DNA of 64,000 bases from Pseudomonas sp. B21-015 (GCF_024749285.1 NZ_CP087196.1:3782001-3846000); one strand, 5' to 3'. Counted from the first letter of the stretch, positions 43,482 to 53,458 are shown. Notes: generated by a model not told the origin, from the letters alone. Numbers and translations are program-made.

Positions 43482-45197
43482 ATGATCGAAGTCACCGAGG
43501 TTTCCATTGCCCAACTGCGTGCTGCGCTCGAATCGGGCCAGACAACGGCGGTGGAGCTGGTCCAGGCCTATCTCGCCCGGATCGATGCCTACGACGGACC
43601 CGACACGCCCACCGCCCTCAACGCGGTGGTGGTTCGCAACCCCGATGCGATCAAGGAAGCGCAGGCGGCCGATGCCCGTCGGGCCAGGGGCGAAACGCTG
43701 GGGCCGCTCGATGGCATCCCCTATACGGCCAAGGACAGTTATCTGGTGAAGGGGCTGACCGCTGCCTCTGGAAGTCCCGCCTTCGCCAACCTGATTGCTT
43801 ATCGCGATGCGTTCACCATCGAACGGCTTCGCGCCGCCGGCGCGATCTGCCTGGGCAAGACCAATATGCCGCCGATGGCCAACGGCGGCATGCAGCGCGG
43901 GGTATACGGCCGTGCCGAAAGCCCCTACAACGCCGACTACCTCACTGCCCCTTTCGCATCGGGCTCATCGAACGGCGCCGGTACGGCAACCGCCGCCAGT
44001 TTCGCGGCATTCGGCCTGGCGGAAGAAACCTGGTCGAGCGGTCGCGGGCCTGCCTCGAACAATGGCCTGTGCGCCTATACGCCTTCGCGCGGGGTGATCT
44101 CGGTGCGCGGCAACTGGCCGTTGACGCCGACGATGGACGTTGTCGTACCGTATGCCAGGACAATGGCGGACCTGCTCGAGGTGCTCGATGTGGTGGTGGC
44201 GGATGATCCCGACACACGGGGCGATCTGTGGCGGATGCAACCCTGGGTGCCCATTCCGAGTGTCGCTTCGGTGCGTCCCGCTTCCTACGGGTCGCTGGCC
44301 GCCAATACCGATGCGCTCGCAGGAAAGCGCTTCGGCGTTCCCCGCATGTACATCAATGCGGATCTCGATGCGGGCACCAGCGATGCGCCTGGCATCGGTG
44401 GGCCGACGGGCCAGCGAATCAACACCCGCCCCTCAGTGATCGGGCTATGGGAGGAGGCTCGCAAGGCACTCGAAGCGGCCGGTGCAGAAGTGGTCGAGGT
44501 CGACTTCCCGCTGGTCTCCAATTGCGAGGGGGATCGTCCTGGTGCACCGACGGTGTTTAACCGGGGCCTGGTGTCCAAAGAGTTCCTTCACCATGAATTG
44601 TGGGATCTGACGGCTTGGGCGTTCGACGATTTCCTGCGGGCCAACGGCGATCCAAAACTGAATCGCCTGGTCGACGTGAACGGGCCGCTGATTTTCCCGC
44701 ACGATCCGGGGACTCTACCCAATCGCGAGGGCGAACTGGCCGCGGGTATGGACGAATATGTGCGGATGGCCGAACGCGGCATCACCCCTTGGGACCAGAT
44801 CACCACGGTGCCTGACGGACTACGCGGCCTTGAACGGACGCGCCGAATCGATCTGGAGGAATGGATGGATCGGTTGGGGCTCGACGCGGTGATCTTCCCG
44901 ACGGTAGCCGACGTTGGGCCGGCGAATGCCGATGTCGATCCGAAGTCTGCGGATATCGCGTGGAGTAACGGCATCTGGGTCGCCAACGGCAATCTCGCCA
45001 TCCGCCACCTGGGGGTACCCACGGTCACTGTGCCGATGGGCGTCATGCCAGACATCGGCATGCCCGTCGGGCTGACCTTTGCCGGGCGTGCCTATGACGA
45101 TTCGACGCTGCTTCGCCTGGCTTCGGCGTTTGAGTCGACGGGGGCGAAACGATTGATCCCTCCTCGAACCCCATCATTGTCGGGCGGCAAAAAATAG
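43482..45197 (+). CDS. Amidase-signature hydrolase
   Basis: A 571-residue amidase-signature enzyme. The triad is visible: Lys84 in IPYTAKDSYLVKG, the cis-Ser in FASGSSNGAGTATAASF, and the nucleophile Ser in EETWSSGRGPASNNG. It would hydrolyse an amide or ester in the cytoplasm. Its place beside iminopeptidases, a peptide importer and the PipR-like regulator suggests it acts on imported amides or small peptides. It starts 154 bases after the LysR gene. Confidence 0.88.
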   Translation: MIEVTEVSIAQLRAALESGQTTAVELVQAYLARIDAYDGPDTPTALNAVVVRNPDAIKEAQAADARRARGETLGPLDGIPYTAKDSYLVKGLTAASGSPAFANLIAYRDAFTIERLRAAGAICLGKTNMPPMANGGMQRGVYGRAESPYNADYLTAPFASGSSNGAGTATAASFAAFGLAEETWSSGRGPASNNGLCAYTPSRGVISVRGNWPLTPTMDVVVPYARTMADLLEVLDVVVADDPDTRGDLWRMQPWVPIPSVASVRPASYGSLAANTDALAGKRFGVPRMYINADLDAGTSDAPGIGGPTGQRINTRPSVIGLWEEARKALEAAGAEVVEVDFPLVSNCEGDRPGAPTVFNRGLVSKEFLHHELWDLTAWAFDDFLRANGDPKLNRLVDVNGPLIFPHDPGTLPNREGELAAGMDEYVRMAERGITPWDQITTVPDGLRGLERTRRIDLEEWMDRLGLDAVIFPTVADVGPANADVDPKSADIAWSNGIWVANGNLAIRHLGVPTVTVPMGVMPDIGMPVGLTFAGRAYDDSTLLRLASAFESTGAKRLIPPRTPSLSGGKK

Positions 45198-45202
45198 AAA
45201 TG

Positions 45203-45234
45203 GCGGGATTGGGGCAGCACACGTTCCAATCCCG
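45203..45234. terminator. Hairpin between convergent genes
   Basis: GCGGGATTGG and CCAATCCCGC form a 10-bp stem between the amidase and iminopeptidase stops. No long T run, but position fits termination. Confidence 0.55.
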
Positions 45235-45249
45235 CTCGGTAACGGCAAG

Positions 45250-46191
45250 TCAGAGCCGGGCGGCGGCAACAGGTGTTTGCCAGCCGTCCCCCTTCACGCA
45301 CTCATCCAGAAACCTCACCACCGTCCCTATGCAGCCGACCCGCTCCTCGACATGAGGCATATGGCTGGAGTGCTCGAACAACGCCCAACGCACGTTCGGG
45401 ACCTTCTCCAGATAGGGTTTGACCACCGTCGGTGTTGCTTCATCGTAGCGACCGGAAATCACCAACGTCGGTACGTTGATGTGCTGCAAGCGGTCGACAA
45501 TGGTCCAGTCTTTCAGGCTGCCTATCACATGAAACTCCGTCGGCCCGCTCATGGCGTGGTAAACGGTGGGATCGGCATCGACCTGGGCAAAAGTACGCGC
45601 CACCTCATCGGGCCAGGGAATGACGCGACATACATGGTTGTCGTAAAAAACCCTTGAAGCTTCCTGATAGGCAGCCGCTTGAAAAGTCCCGGCCTGTTCG
45701 TGCTCCAGCAATGTTTCATGTACGCCGGCGGGCAGTAGCTTACGTAAACGGTTGGCCTCCTGAACCCAGACACGCATGTCCGAAGGGGAATTGGCGGCGA
45801 TCAAGGCCCGTAGCCCCGCAGGTTGCCGTACGGCGTGTTCGCTGGCGAGCATGCCGCCCCAGGATTGCCCCAGGAGCGCGTAATTGTCGCTGATTTCCAG
45901 ATGATCCAGCAGGTTGTCCAGCTCCTCGAGAAACAGCGCTACGTTCCAGAATGAAGCGTCTTTTTCCGGTAGGTGGGTCGAGCGGCCGTTACCCAGTTGA
46001 TCGTAATGAACCACTGGATACCCACTCGCGGCGATGTCCTTGAACGCGTCGACGTAATCATGCGTGCAGCCCGGACCGCCATGCAGAATCACCAGTGGCG
46101 TGCTCTTACCGTCGAAGTGACCCGTGACGCGATACCAGGTCTGATAAAGACCAAAAGGTGCGAAGCCTTCGCGTATTCCGATAGATTCCAT
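45250..46191 (-). CDS. pipA: Proline iminopeptidase-like hydrolase (PipA type)
   Basis: A 313-residue S33-family alpha/beta hydrolase: [40 protein letters not shown], nucleophile elbow [37 protein letters not shown] and catalytic His in [12 protein letters not shown]. It releases N-terminal proline or other residues from small peptides or amides. Start ATG 46191 ([10 protein letters not shown]). It lies just downstream of pipR on the same strand, with a candidate PipR site in front. Known in poplar Pseudomonas: pipA flanks pipR and is activated by it. Confidence 0.85.
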   Translation of the reverse strand: MESIGIREGFAPFGLYQTWYRVTGHFDGKSTPLVILHGGPGCTHDYVDAFKDIAASGYPVVHYDQLGNGRSTHLPEKDASFWNVALFLEELDNLLDHLEISDNYALLGQSWGGMLASEHAVRQPAGLRALIAANSPSDMRVWVQEANRLRKLLPAGVHETLLEHEQAGTFQAAAYQEASRVFYDNHVCRVIPWPDEVARTFAQVDADPTVYHAMSGPTEFHVIGSLKDWTIVDRLQHINVPTLVISGRYDEATPTVVKPYLEKVPNVRWALFEHSSHMPHVEERVGCIGTVVRFLDECVKGDGWQTPVAAARL

Positions 46192-46250
46192 TTCTGCGTG
46201 CCTTCCCTGAAAAACCGTACGGCACACGATAGCGGGATCAGACCTTCGAC

Positions 46251-46276
46251 ATAACTAGAGAAATAGATAGGTTTTT
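46251..46276 (-). promoter_or_regulatory. Candidate PipR-binding site upstream of the first iminopeptidase gene
   Basis: Read on the minus strand, AAAACCTATCTATTTCTCTA then GTTAT shares AAAACCTAT and CTAG with the site at 47125 in front of the second iminopeptidase gene. Distance to the start is about 60 bases. Lux-box-like dyad, inferred. Confidence 0.4.
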
Positions 46277-46284
46277 GCCCTATT

Positions 46285-47046
46285 TCAGCTATCGAGCAAC
46301 CGATAGTGGGTGGCCCGAACCACGGCCTGGACCCGGTTCTTGGCACCGAGTTTATGCATGGCCGAGGTCAGATGGAGGGTGATAGTGGCCAATGAGCGAT
46401 TCAGTTGGTCGGCAATCTCTGCGCCGGTCAGGCCCTCAGCCGCCCATTTAAGGCACTCGCGTTCACGCTTGGTCAGGTGAATGGGAGGCGAATGAGCCTC
46501 CTTGCCCAGCAACGGATAGGCCGCTTCCTGCAAGGCGTGGGAAATCAGGCTGAAATCTGCCAGGGTCTGCCGGGCATCGCGCAGGACGCTGGCGCTGCTA
46601 CCGATACGCAGCCCCGTCAAGGAAGCAAAACCGCCTCTGGGCAGATGAATCGGGACCGATACCCCACAGGTCATCTGCAAGTCTTCCAGATAGCTCACCA
46701 CAGGTGCATGGGACTGACCGATGACCGGCTCCAGCAGGGTGTCAGTCCCGGGCTTGTAGGACCAGACAAAGGGTGAAACGCAATTGAGTGCCACCTGCTG
46801 AACAGGGTCGATCTGGTAGTAACCCTCGGTACACCAACGCGTATGCCAATCGGCTGGAGTGTTGCGCAGCTTGAGCACCGAGGGCGTGATCAACTTGCCT
46901 TCGTGGTCCAGCGGCACCGGGCTGTAGTCGTACACCAAGGCATCAAAGCCCAGCTCGTTGGCCAAGAGCAAGGCGTTGTCCATCTGCTCATCCAGGCTCT
47001 TGCCCGATAACAGACGGGGATTGAGGTCTGATAGCTTGGTCTGCAT
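46285..47046 (-). CDS. pipR: LuxR-family solo regulator of the PipR/OryR subgroup
   Basis: A 253-residue regulator with an autoinducer-binding domain (DWHTRWCTEGYYQIDPVQQV, VSPFVWSYKPGTDTLLEP) and a C-terminal LuxR helix-turn-helix (LTKRERECLKWAAEGLTGAE, IADQLNRSLATITLHLTSAM). The position equal to Tyr61 of TraR is Trp, the hallmark of plant-signal-responsive LuxR solos; the Trp57 position appears retained. No luxI is present. Flanking iminopeptidase genes and a peptide ABC importer match the PipR locus of poplar Pseudomonas, which answers to an ethanolamine-derived plant-linked compound. Confidence 0.85.
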   Translation of the reverse strand: MQTKLSDLNPRLLSGKSLDEQMDNALLLANELGFDALVYDYSPVPLDHEGKLITPSVLKLRNTPADWHTRWCTEGYYQIDPVQQVALNCVSPFVWSYKPGTDTLLEPVIGQSHAPVVSYLEDLQMTCGVSVPIHLPRGGFASLTGLRIGSSASVLRDARQTLADFSLISHALQEAAYPLLGKEAHSPPIHLTKRERECLKWAAEGLTGAEIADQLNRSLATITLHLTSAMHKLGAKNRVQAVVRATHYRLLDS

Positions 47047-47124
47047 CCATTGTGCTCCCTAAACAATTTCAATCCTGAAATTCAGCACGTAGAATGCCAC
47101 GCCTCCGCGAGGGACTGCCAGATA

Positions 47125-47150
47125 AAACCTATAACAAATACTAGCTTTTG
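47125..47150 (+). promoter_or_regulatory. Candidate PipR-binding site upstream of the second iminopeptidase operon
   Basis: AAAACCTATAACAAATACTA then GCTTTT is an imperfect dyad sharing AAAACCTAT and CTAG with the site at 46251. It lies about 78 bases before the pipA start and within the pipR-pipA divergent region. Confidence 0.4.
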
Positions 47151-47227
47151 GGCTCATGACTTACTCAGTAAGGTTGAGCCATTTGGCCAGCATCCGAACC
47201 GGTCAGCATCATAAAGGGAGTATTGCG

Positions 47228-48115
47228 ATGTGGCGTGAAGTCGAACCGGATCAGCAATATAACGTCGAGGTCGACGGCCACAATCTGGTGGTCTACAGCT
47301 TTGGCGAGGGCGATGAAGTCCTGCTGTGCCTCAATGGCGGCCCGGGGCTTCCCTGCGATTATCTGCGTGACGCCCATGGCTGGCTCAAGGACAAGGGGCT
47401 GCGAGTTGTCGCCTTCGACCAGCTCGGTACTGGAGCGTCTGACAGACCCGAAGACCCGTCCCTCTGGGACATCACCCGTTATGTCGCTGAGGTGGAAACC
47501 GTCCGTCAGGCCCTCGACCTGGGCCGAGTGCATTTGATGGGGCACTCCTGGGGCGGCTGGCTGGCGATCGAATATGCCATTTACCACCCTCACGCACTCA
47601 AAACCCTGATTCTGGAAAACACCGTAGGCGATATCCCGCACCTGTCTCAGGAACTGGAGCGTCTGCGTGGCGCCCTGGGCAGCGAAACCGTGGCCATGAT
47701 GCAACGCCATGAAGCCATGGGCACCCTCGATCACCCGCAATACCAAGCGGCTATTACCCTCCTCAACTACCGTCACGTCTGCCGCCTGGACGAATGGCCG
47801 GCACCCGTCACGCGCTCTCTGGGCGACTGGAACATGGGGCCCTACACGACCATGCAGGGGCCAAACGAGTTTCTCTACATCGGCAACCTGAAAAACTGGA
47901 ACCGGCTCCAGGAAATGGCCGATTTCACGATGCCGGTGTTGATTACCACCGGCCAGCACGACGAACTGACGCCCGCCTGTGCAATGCGCATGAAAATGGC
48001 GCTCAAGGATGTCGAGTTGCATGTGTTCCCCAACAGCAGCCATATGCCGTTCTACGAAGAACCTCATGCCTACTTTCCGGTGTTGCTGGATTTCCTCCAG
48101 CGGCACCGAGGTTAG
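47228..48115 (+). CDS. pipA: Proline iminopeptidase-like hydrolase, second copy
   Basis: A 295-residue S33-type hydrolase: LLCLNGGPGLPCDYLRDAHG, VVAFDQLGTGASDRPEDPSL, elbow LMGHSWGGWLAIEYAIYHPH, TTGQHDELTPACAMRMKMAL and catalytic His in NSSHMPFYEEPH. ATG 47228 follows AAAGGGAG. Only 3 bases separate it from the permease gene, so it leads the importer operon. Clearly related to but distinct from the copy at 45250. Likely processes the imported signal or nutrient. Confidence 0.87.
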   Translation: MWREVEPDQQYNVEVDGHNLVVYSFGEGDEVLLCLNGGPGLPCDYLRDAHGWLKDKGLRVVAFDQLGTGASDRPEDPSLWDITRYVAEVETVRQALDLGRVHLMGHSWGGWLAIEYAIYHPHALKTLILENTVGDIPHLSQELERLRGALGSETVAMMQRHEAMGTLDHPQYQAAITLLNYRHVCRLDEWPAPVTRSLGDWNMGPYTTMQGPNEFLYIGNLKNWNRLQEMADFTMPVLITTGQHDELTPACAMRMKMALKDVELHVFPNSSHMPFYEEPHAYFPVLLDFLQRHRG

Positions 48116-48118
48116 TCG

Positions 48119-49066
48119 ATGAATCTGTCGCGTTACCGTTTCATCCTGTCACGGCCTCTGCAACTGCTGCCGGTGCTGTTCGGCATCAGCCTGATCACGT
48201 TTGTGCTGGTGCGTTCGATTCCAGGCGATCCGGCACGTGCCCTGCTCGGCTCTCGCAGTACGCCGGAGGGGCTGATCAGGATTCGCGCTCAGTTCGGCCT
48301 CGATCAGCCGCTGTGGATGCAGTATTTCTACTTTCTTGAAAATCTGTTCAAGGGCGATCTCGGCCAGTCGTTGCTGTACAAGGTCGACGCCTTGAAGCTG
48401 ATCAGCACACGAATCGAGCCCACGCTGTTTCTGGTGCTCGGCAGCGTGCTGCTGGCGCTGTTGATCGCCGTACCGCTGGCCACCGTTGCGGCCCGTAACA
48501 AGGGCGGCTGGGGCGACAATCTGATCCGCCTGTTCACCACCGCCGGCCTCGGCATGCCGGCGTTCTGGCTGGGGATCATGTTGATCCTGCTGTTCAGCGT
48601 GCAGCTGGGCTGGTTCCCGGTTTCCGGCTATGGCCGCAGCTGGCCGGACAAACTGCACCACATGCTCCTGCCCTGCCTGACCATTGCGCTGGCATTGTCG
48701 GCAGTGTTGGTGCGCAATCTGCGGGCGAGCATGCTGATGGAGTTGCAAGCCGACCACGTCACGGCGGCCCGAGCTCGCGGCCTGTCTGAAGACGCGGTGT
48801 TTCGTCGACACGTGCTGCCCAACTCGCTGGTTCCCGCGGTCAACTTGCTGGCGGTGAACATCGGCTGGCTGATCAGCGGCACGGTGGTCATCGAGAGCCT
48901 GTTCGCCATTCCCGGAATCGGCCAGTTACTGGTCCGTGGCATCTTCACCCGTGACTATATGGTGGTCCAGGGCGTGGCGATGGTGCTGGCCTGCGCCACC
49001 GTCGCAGTGAATTTTCTCGCCGATGTGGTCACGGTAGCGATCGATCCCCGGGTGAACATCCGATGA
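48119..49066 (+). CDS. Dipeptide/oligopeptide-type ABC transporter permease (DppB-like)
   Basis: A 315-residue inner-membrane permease with six helices: LLPVLFGISLITFVLVRSIP then GDPARALLG at the N-terminus, and the EAA loop DHVTAARARGLSEDAVFRRH. DppB/OppB family. It pairs with the DppC-like permease, whose start overlaps its stop by four bases (ATGA). Confidence 0.93.
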   Translation: MNLSRYRFILSRPLQLLPVLFGISLITFVLVRSIPGDPARALLGSRSTPEGLIRIRAQFGLDQPLWMQYFYFLENLFKGDLGQSLLYKVDALKLISTRIEPTLFLVLGSVLLALLIAVPLATVAARNKGGWGDNLIRLFTTAGLGMPAFWLGIMLILLFSVQLGWFPVSGYGRSWPDKLHHMLLPCLTIALALSAVLVRNLRASMLMELQADHVTAARARGLSEDAVFRRHVLPNSLVPAVNLLAVNIGWLISGTVVIESLFAIPGIGQLLVRGIFTRDYMVVQGVAMVLACATVAVNFLADVVTVAIDPRVNIR

Positions 49067-49917
49067 GCAGTCAGGCTACGATTGCCCCCCGCCTGAACCT
49101 CGGCTTCGGTTTACACAACCGTCGTTTGGCAATGGGCCTGGGGTTGGCAATCCTGCTCGGCTGGCTGTTGCTGGCGATCTTCGCACCCTGGATCGCGCCC
49201 TTCGATCCAATCGCCCAGAACACTGATATCCGCCTGCTGGGGCCCAGCCTGGCCCACCCGTTCGGGACCGACAATTTTGGCCGCGACGTATTGTCTCGAG
49301 TGATCTGGGCGGCCCGCGTCGACTTGCAGCTGGCGGTCATCGGGGTGATCTTCCCGTTTTTGATCGGCACCTGTGTCGGGGCTTTGTCCGGCTACATCGG
49401 CGGGCGTTTCGACACCGTCTGCATGCGCCTGATCGATATCATCCTGGCCTTCCCGTTCCTGGTGTTGATGCTGGCGATCATGGCGATCCTCGGCCCCGGC
49501 CTGATGAGTTTCTATATCGCCATGGCACTGGTGGGCTGGGTGTCCTACGCACGGTTGATCCGCTCGCAGATCCTGATCCTCAAGGAAAGCGATTTTGCCC
49601 TGGCCGCCAAAAGTCTGGGTTTCGGCCATGGGCGCATTCTGTTTCGTCACTTGCTGCCGAACGCGATGTTCGGCTCGATCGTGTTTTCCATGTCCGATGC
49701 GGTGCTGGTGCTGCTCAACGGCGCGGCGGTCAGCTACCTCGGCCTCGGGGTTCAACCACCGACGGCCGAATGGGGCACGATGGTCGCCGAAGGCCAGAGT
49801 TTCATCACCTCCGCCTGGTGGATCTGCACCTTCCCGGGGTTGGCGATCGTCACCCTGGCCATGGGCTTCAGCCTGCTGGCCGACGCTGTCGCCGAGCACC
49901 TGGGTGAACACTCATGA
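49063..49917 (+). CDS. ABC transporter permease (DppC-like)
   Basis: A 284-residue permease: GWLLLAIFAPWIAPFDPIAQ, HPFGTDNFGRDVLSRVIWAA (the DppC N-terminal signature) and EAA loop DFALAAKSLGFGHGRILFRH. It forms the membrane channel with the DppB-like partner and overlaps the ATPase gene by four bases. Confidence 0.93.
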   Translation: MSSQATIAPRLNLGFGLHNRRLAMGLGLAILLGWLLLAIFAPWIAPFDPIAQNTDIRLLGPSLAHPFGTDNFGRDVLSRVIWAARVDLQLAVIGVIFPFLIGTCVGALSGYIGGRFDTVCMRLIDIILAFPFLVLMLAIMAILGPGLMSFYIAMALVGWVSYARLIRSQILILKESDFALAAKSLGFGHGRILFRHLLPNAMFGSIVFSMSDAVLVLLNGAAVSYLGLGVQPPTAEWGTMVAEGQSFITSAWWICTFPGLAIVTLAMGFSLLADAVAEHLGEHS

Positions 49918-50900
49918 GTACGCCGGTGCTGAAGGTCGAGGAACTGAGCGTCATTGCCCGTAACGGCGAACACGAGGTGACGCTGGTGGATCGCTTGTCA
50001 TTCGACCTGGCCGAGGGTGAAATCCTCGGGTTGGTGGGTGAAAGCGGCTCCGGCAAAACCCTGGCCTGTCGCGGTTTGATGAGGCTGTTGCCGTCGCCGA
50101 ATCTACGAGTGGAAGGCACAGCCGTGCAGCTGGCCGGGGAAAATCTGTTGCGTCTGGACGAAGCCGGCATGCGCCGCATGCGTGGGCGTCAATTGGGGAT
50201 GATTTTCCAGAACCCCAATAGCCATCTCGATCCGTTGATGCGCATCGGCGAGCAGATTGGCGAAGGTATTCGTCTGCATCAGGGCGCCAGCAAGCCTGAA
50301 GCCCGCGCCCTGGCCATCGACGTACTTCGGCAAGTGGGCATTCCCGATCCGCAGCGGCGGGTCGACAGTTACCCTCACGAATTTTCCGGTGGCATGCGTC
50401 AGCGGGCGATGATCGCCGTGGCCTTGGGTTGCAATCCGAACGTGCTGATCGCCGACGAACCGACCACCGCTCTCGACGTCACGGTGCAAGCGCAGATCCT
50501 GCGCCTGCTGCTCGATCTGCGCGACCAGCGTGGCCTGTCGATCATCATGATCACCCATGACCTGGGCGTCGTTGCCCAAACCTGCGACTCGATTGCAGTG
50601 ATGTACGCCGGACGCTTGTGCGAGCACGGCAACAAACACGAGGTACTGGCCCATCCGCGCCATCCTTACACCGCTGGATTGATCGACTGTCAGCCGGCCA
50701 CCAGTCACGGTCACGCATTGCTCAAAACCATTTCCGGGCAACCGCCCCTGCTCGATGCCCTGCCCCATGGGTGTCGCTTCAATCCGCGCTGCCAGCAAAC
50801 CGGCAGTCGATGCGTGTCACTGATGCCGGACCTGCAAGCCGTTACTTGCGAACATCGCATCGCTTGCCATTACCCCTTGGCCGTCGGAGGCCGCTCATGA
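49914..50900 (+). CDS. ABC transporter ATPase (DppD-like)
   Basis: A 328-residue ATPase: Walker [19 protein letters not shown], signature [20 protein letters not shown], Walker [21 protein letters not shown], and the oligopeptide-transporter C-terminal motif with Cys ([11 protein letters not shown]). Overlaps the next ATPase gene by four bases. Confidence 0.93.
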   Translation: MSTPVLKVEELSVIARNGEHEVTLVDRLSFDLAEGEILGLVGESGSGKTLACRGLMRLLPSPNLRVEGTAVQLAGENLLRLDEAGMRRMRGRQLGMIFQNPNSHLDPLMRIGEQIGEGIRLHQGASKPEARALAIDVLRQVGIPDPQRRVDSYPHEFSGGMRQRAMIAVALGCNPNVLIADEPTTALDVTVQAQILRLLLDLRDQRGLSIIMITHDLGVVAQTCDSIAVMYAGRLCEHGNKHEVLAHPRHPYTAGLIDCQPATSHGHALLKTISGQPPLLDALPHGCRFNPRCQQTGSRCVSLMPDLQAVTCEHRIACHYPLAVGGRS

Positions 50901-51868
50901 CGCTGCTCAAGGTCAAAGATCTGCATGTGCGCTTCGCCGCGCCTGGCACTGGCCTGCTGGGCATGAACCGGCAATGGCTGACCGCGGTCAATGGCGTTTC
51001 GCTGACCCTCGCGGCCGGTGAAACCCTCGGGCTGGTCGGCGAGTCGGGCAGCGGTAAAAGCAGCCTGGGTCGGGCGATCCTGCACCTCAATGAGATTTTC
51101 GCCGGACAGGTGTTGTTCGATGGCGTCGACATGGCCCACGCCGGAAAAATCGACATCGAGAAGCTGCGTCATGAGACAGCGATGGTTTTTCAGGACCCTT
51201 ACGCTGCCCTAAACCCACGCCTGAGCATCGGCCAGACCCTGGCGGAGGTGCTCCGGGTACAACGCAAGGTGCCAGAACCGCTGATTGCCGCACGAGTCGA
51301 TGAGTTGCTGACCCTGGTCGGTCTGCGCCCCGAGTTGGCCAACCGCAAACCGCGTGCCTTGAGTGGTGGCCAGTGCCAGCGTGTCGGGATCGCCCGGGCG
51401 CTGGCCGTGGAACCGCGTCTGATCGTCGCCGATGAATGCGTGGCCGCGCTGGACGTGTCCATCCAGGGGCAGATCATCAACCTGCTGCTGGAGCTGCGCC
51501 AGCGCATGAACCTGGCGATTGTGTTCATCGCCCACGATCTGGCGATCGTTCGCCGGCTCTGTGATCGGGTGGCGGTGATGTACCTGGGCAAGATCGTCGA
51601 AGAAGGCCCGGTGGAAGAAGTATTCCGCTCCCCACGGCATCCTTATACCGCCGCACTGATCCAGTCGATTCCGGAAATCGACCCAACCCGGACGCTACCC
51701 AGCGACCCTCTGCCCGGTGAACCGCCCAGCCCTTTGCAACTGCCATCCGGATGCGCCTTTCACCCGCGCTGTCGCTACGTTCGTCCCACTTGTAGCCAGG
51801 TGGCGCCTCCTACACGTCAACTCGAAGCTCGCCGTTACGACTGCGTGCTCGAGGAGCCGCTGCTTTAA
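50897..51868 (+). CDS. ABC transporter ATPase (DppF-like)
   Basis: A 323-residue ATPase starting [20 protein letters not shown]. Walker [20 protein letters not shown]-loop VFQDPYAALNPR, signature LSGGQCQRVGIARALAVEP, Walker B LIVADECVAALDVSIQGQ and a C-terminal FHPRCRYVRPTC. The Walker B contains Cys (ADECVAALD) where Pro is usual (DEPVSALD), a small deviation that need not abolish activity. Confidence 0.92.
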   Translation: MTLLKVKDLHVRFAAPGTGLLGMNRQWLTAVNGVSLTLAAGETLGLVGESGSGKSSLGRAILHLNEIFAGQVLFDGVDMAHAGKIDIEKLRHETAMVFQDPYAALNPRLSIGQTLAEVLRVQRKVPEPLIAARVDELLTLVGLRPELANRKPRALSGGQCQRVGIARALAVEPRLIVADECVAALDVSIQGQIINLLLELRQRMNLAIVFIAHDLAIVRRLCDRVAVMYLGKIVEEGPVEEVFRSPRHPYTAALIQSIPEIDPTRTLPSDPLPGEPPSPLQLPSGCAFHPRCRYVRPTCSQVAPPTRQLEARRYDCVLEEPLL

Positions 51869-51901
51869 AAAACAACCCACTCATCAAGAAGGAGTTTGAC
51901 C

Positions 51902-53416
51902 ATGAGATCCAGGCATTTGAAATTGCTCGCCGCGGCCACGTTGACCGCTTGCACTCTAGCCAGCGGTATTGCTCAGGCGGCGGGTGTACTCACCATCGGT
52001 TGCCGTGAAGAAAGCACCACGTTCGACCCGATCAAGAGCGCGCAAAACCGCGATACCTGGGTGTTTTCCAATGTCTACGACACACTGGTCCGGGTAAACA
52101 AGGCCGGCAGCAAGATGGAGCCCGGTCTGGCTGAAAGCTGGAAAGTCTCCGACGACGGCCTGACCTACACATTCAAACTGCGCTCGGCGAAATTCTCCGA
52201 CGGCTCGCCGATTACAGCCGATGATGCAGCGTTCAGCCTGCTGCGTATTCGCGATAACAAGGCCTCGCTGTGGAGCGATGCCTACAAGCTGATCGACACG
52301 GCGAAAGCCGCCGATCCGCAGACTCTGGTGGTCACCCTGACCACCCCGTCGGTGCCGTTCCTCTCGCAACTGGCCTCGCCGACCGTGTCGATTCTCTCGC
52401 AAAAGGCCATGACCCGCATGGGCGAGGATGCCTATGCTCAGGAGCCTGTGGTGTCAGGGGCATTTTTTGTCAAAGAGTGGCTGCGTGGCGATCGCGTGAA
52501 GCTGGAGAAGAACCCGCACTTCTGGCAGGCCGACAAGGTCAACCTGGATGGCGTGGAGTGGATCTCCATTCCAGACGACAATACCCGGATGCTCAAGGTG
52601 CAGGCAGGCGAGCTGGACTCAGCGATTTTCGTACCGTTTTCGCGGGTCGATGCGCTGCGCAAGGATCCCAACCTGACCATCCACTCCGACCCTTCCACTC
52701 GGGAAGATCACCTGTTGATCAACCATGAACACGGATTGCTGGCCAAGCCTGAAGTACGTCAGGCACTGGACATGGCTATCAACAAGAAGTCGGTGGTCGA
52801 TACCGTCACCTTCGGTCATGGTCAGGAGGCTTACTCCTACATCCCCAAGGGCTCGCTTTACCATTATGCAGACAACCTGAAGCGTCCGTTTGACCCGGCC
52901 AAAGCCAAGCAGATGCTGACCGATGCCGGCGCAGCGGGCATGAAGCTGAACTACGTGGTCAACGCCGGTAACGAAGCCGACGAGCAGATTGCCGTGCTGG
53001 TTCAACAGCAACTGGCAGCCGTCGGTGTGACCGCGACCCTGCAAAAGGTCGACCCGACCCAGAGCTGGCAGATGCTGGTCGACGGTGATTACGACCTGTC
53101 CGTGATGTACTGGACCAACGACATCCTCGACCCGGATCAGAAGACCACGTTCGTTCTGGGCCACGATACCAACATGAACTACATGACCCGCTACAAGAAC
53201 GACAAGGTCAAGAATCTGGTGTCGGCTGCCCGGGTAGAAGCAGACCCGATCAAGCGTGAACAGGTCTATGTCGACTTGCAGAAGATAGCCAAACAGGACG
53301 TCAACTGGATCGACCTTTACTACAGCCCGTACATCAACATTTCGCGCAAGAACATCGAACACTTCCAGCAAAATCCACTGGGGCGTTTCTCTCTCGAGGA
53401 GACTGTAAAGAACTAA
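51902..53416 (+). CDS. ABC transporter substrate-binding protein (SBP_bac_5)
   Basis: A 504-residue periplasmic protein: signal MRSRHLKLLAAATLTACTLA ending AQA, then REESTTFDPIKSAQNRDTWV, KMEPGLAESWKVSDDGLTYT, RQALDMAINKKSVVDTV and DLYYSPYINISRKNIEHFQQ. Family 5 binding proteins bind peptides, nickel or opine-like amides. AAGGAG lies before ATG 51902. Last gene of the pipA-importer operon; probably determines uptake of the PipR-linked compound. Confidence 0.92.
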   Translation: MRSRHLKLLAAATLTACTLASGIAQAAGVLTIGCREESTTFDPIKSAQNRDTWVFSNVYDTLVRVNKAGSKMEPGLAESWKVSDDGLTYTFKLRSAKFSDGSPITADDAAFSLLRIRDNKASLWSDAYKLIDTAKAADPQTLVVTLTTPSVPFLSQLASPTVSILSQKAMTRMGEDAYAQEPVVSGAFFVKEWLRGDRVKLEKNPHFWQADKVNLDGVEWISIPDDNTRMLKVQAGELDSAIFVPFSRVDALRKDPNLTIHSDPSTREDHLLINHEHGLLAKPEVRQALDMAINKKSVVDTVTFGHGQEAYSYIPKGSLYHYADNLKRPFDPAKAKQMLTDAGAAGMKLNYVVNAGNEADEQIAVLVQQQLAAVGVTATLQKVDPTQSWQMLVDGDYDLSVMYWTNDILDPDQKTTFVLGHDTNMNYMTRYKNDKVKNLVSAARVEADPIKREQVYVDLQKIAKQDVNWIDLYYSPYINISRKNIEHFQQNPLGRFSLEETVKN

Positions 53417-53422
53417 GGAGCG

Positions 53423-53451
53423 TTGCGCTGGAGCAAGCAGCTCCAGCGCAA
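53423..53451. terminator. Hairpin between convergent genes
   Basis: TTGCGCTGGAG and CTCCAGCGCAA, an 11-bp perfect stem with a 7-base loop, between the binding-protein gene and the MarR-GNAT gene. No T run; likely a transcript end. Confidence 0.6.
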
Positions 53452-53458
53452 TCAGTGA

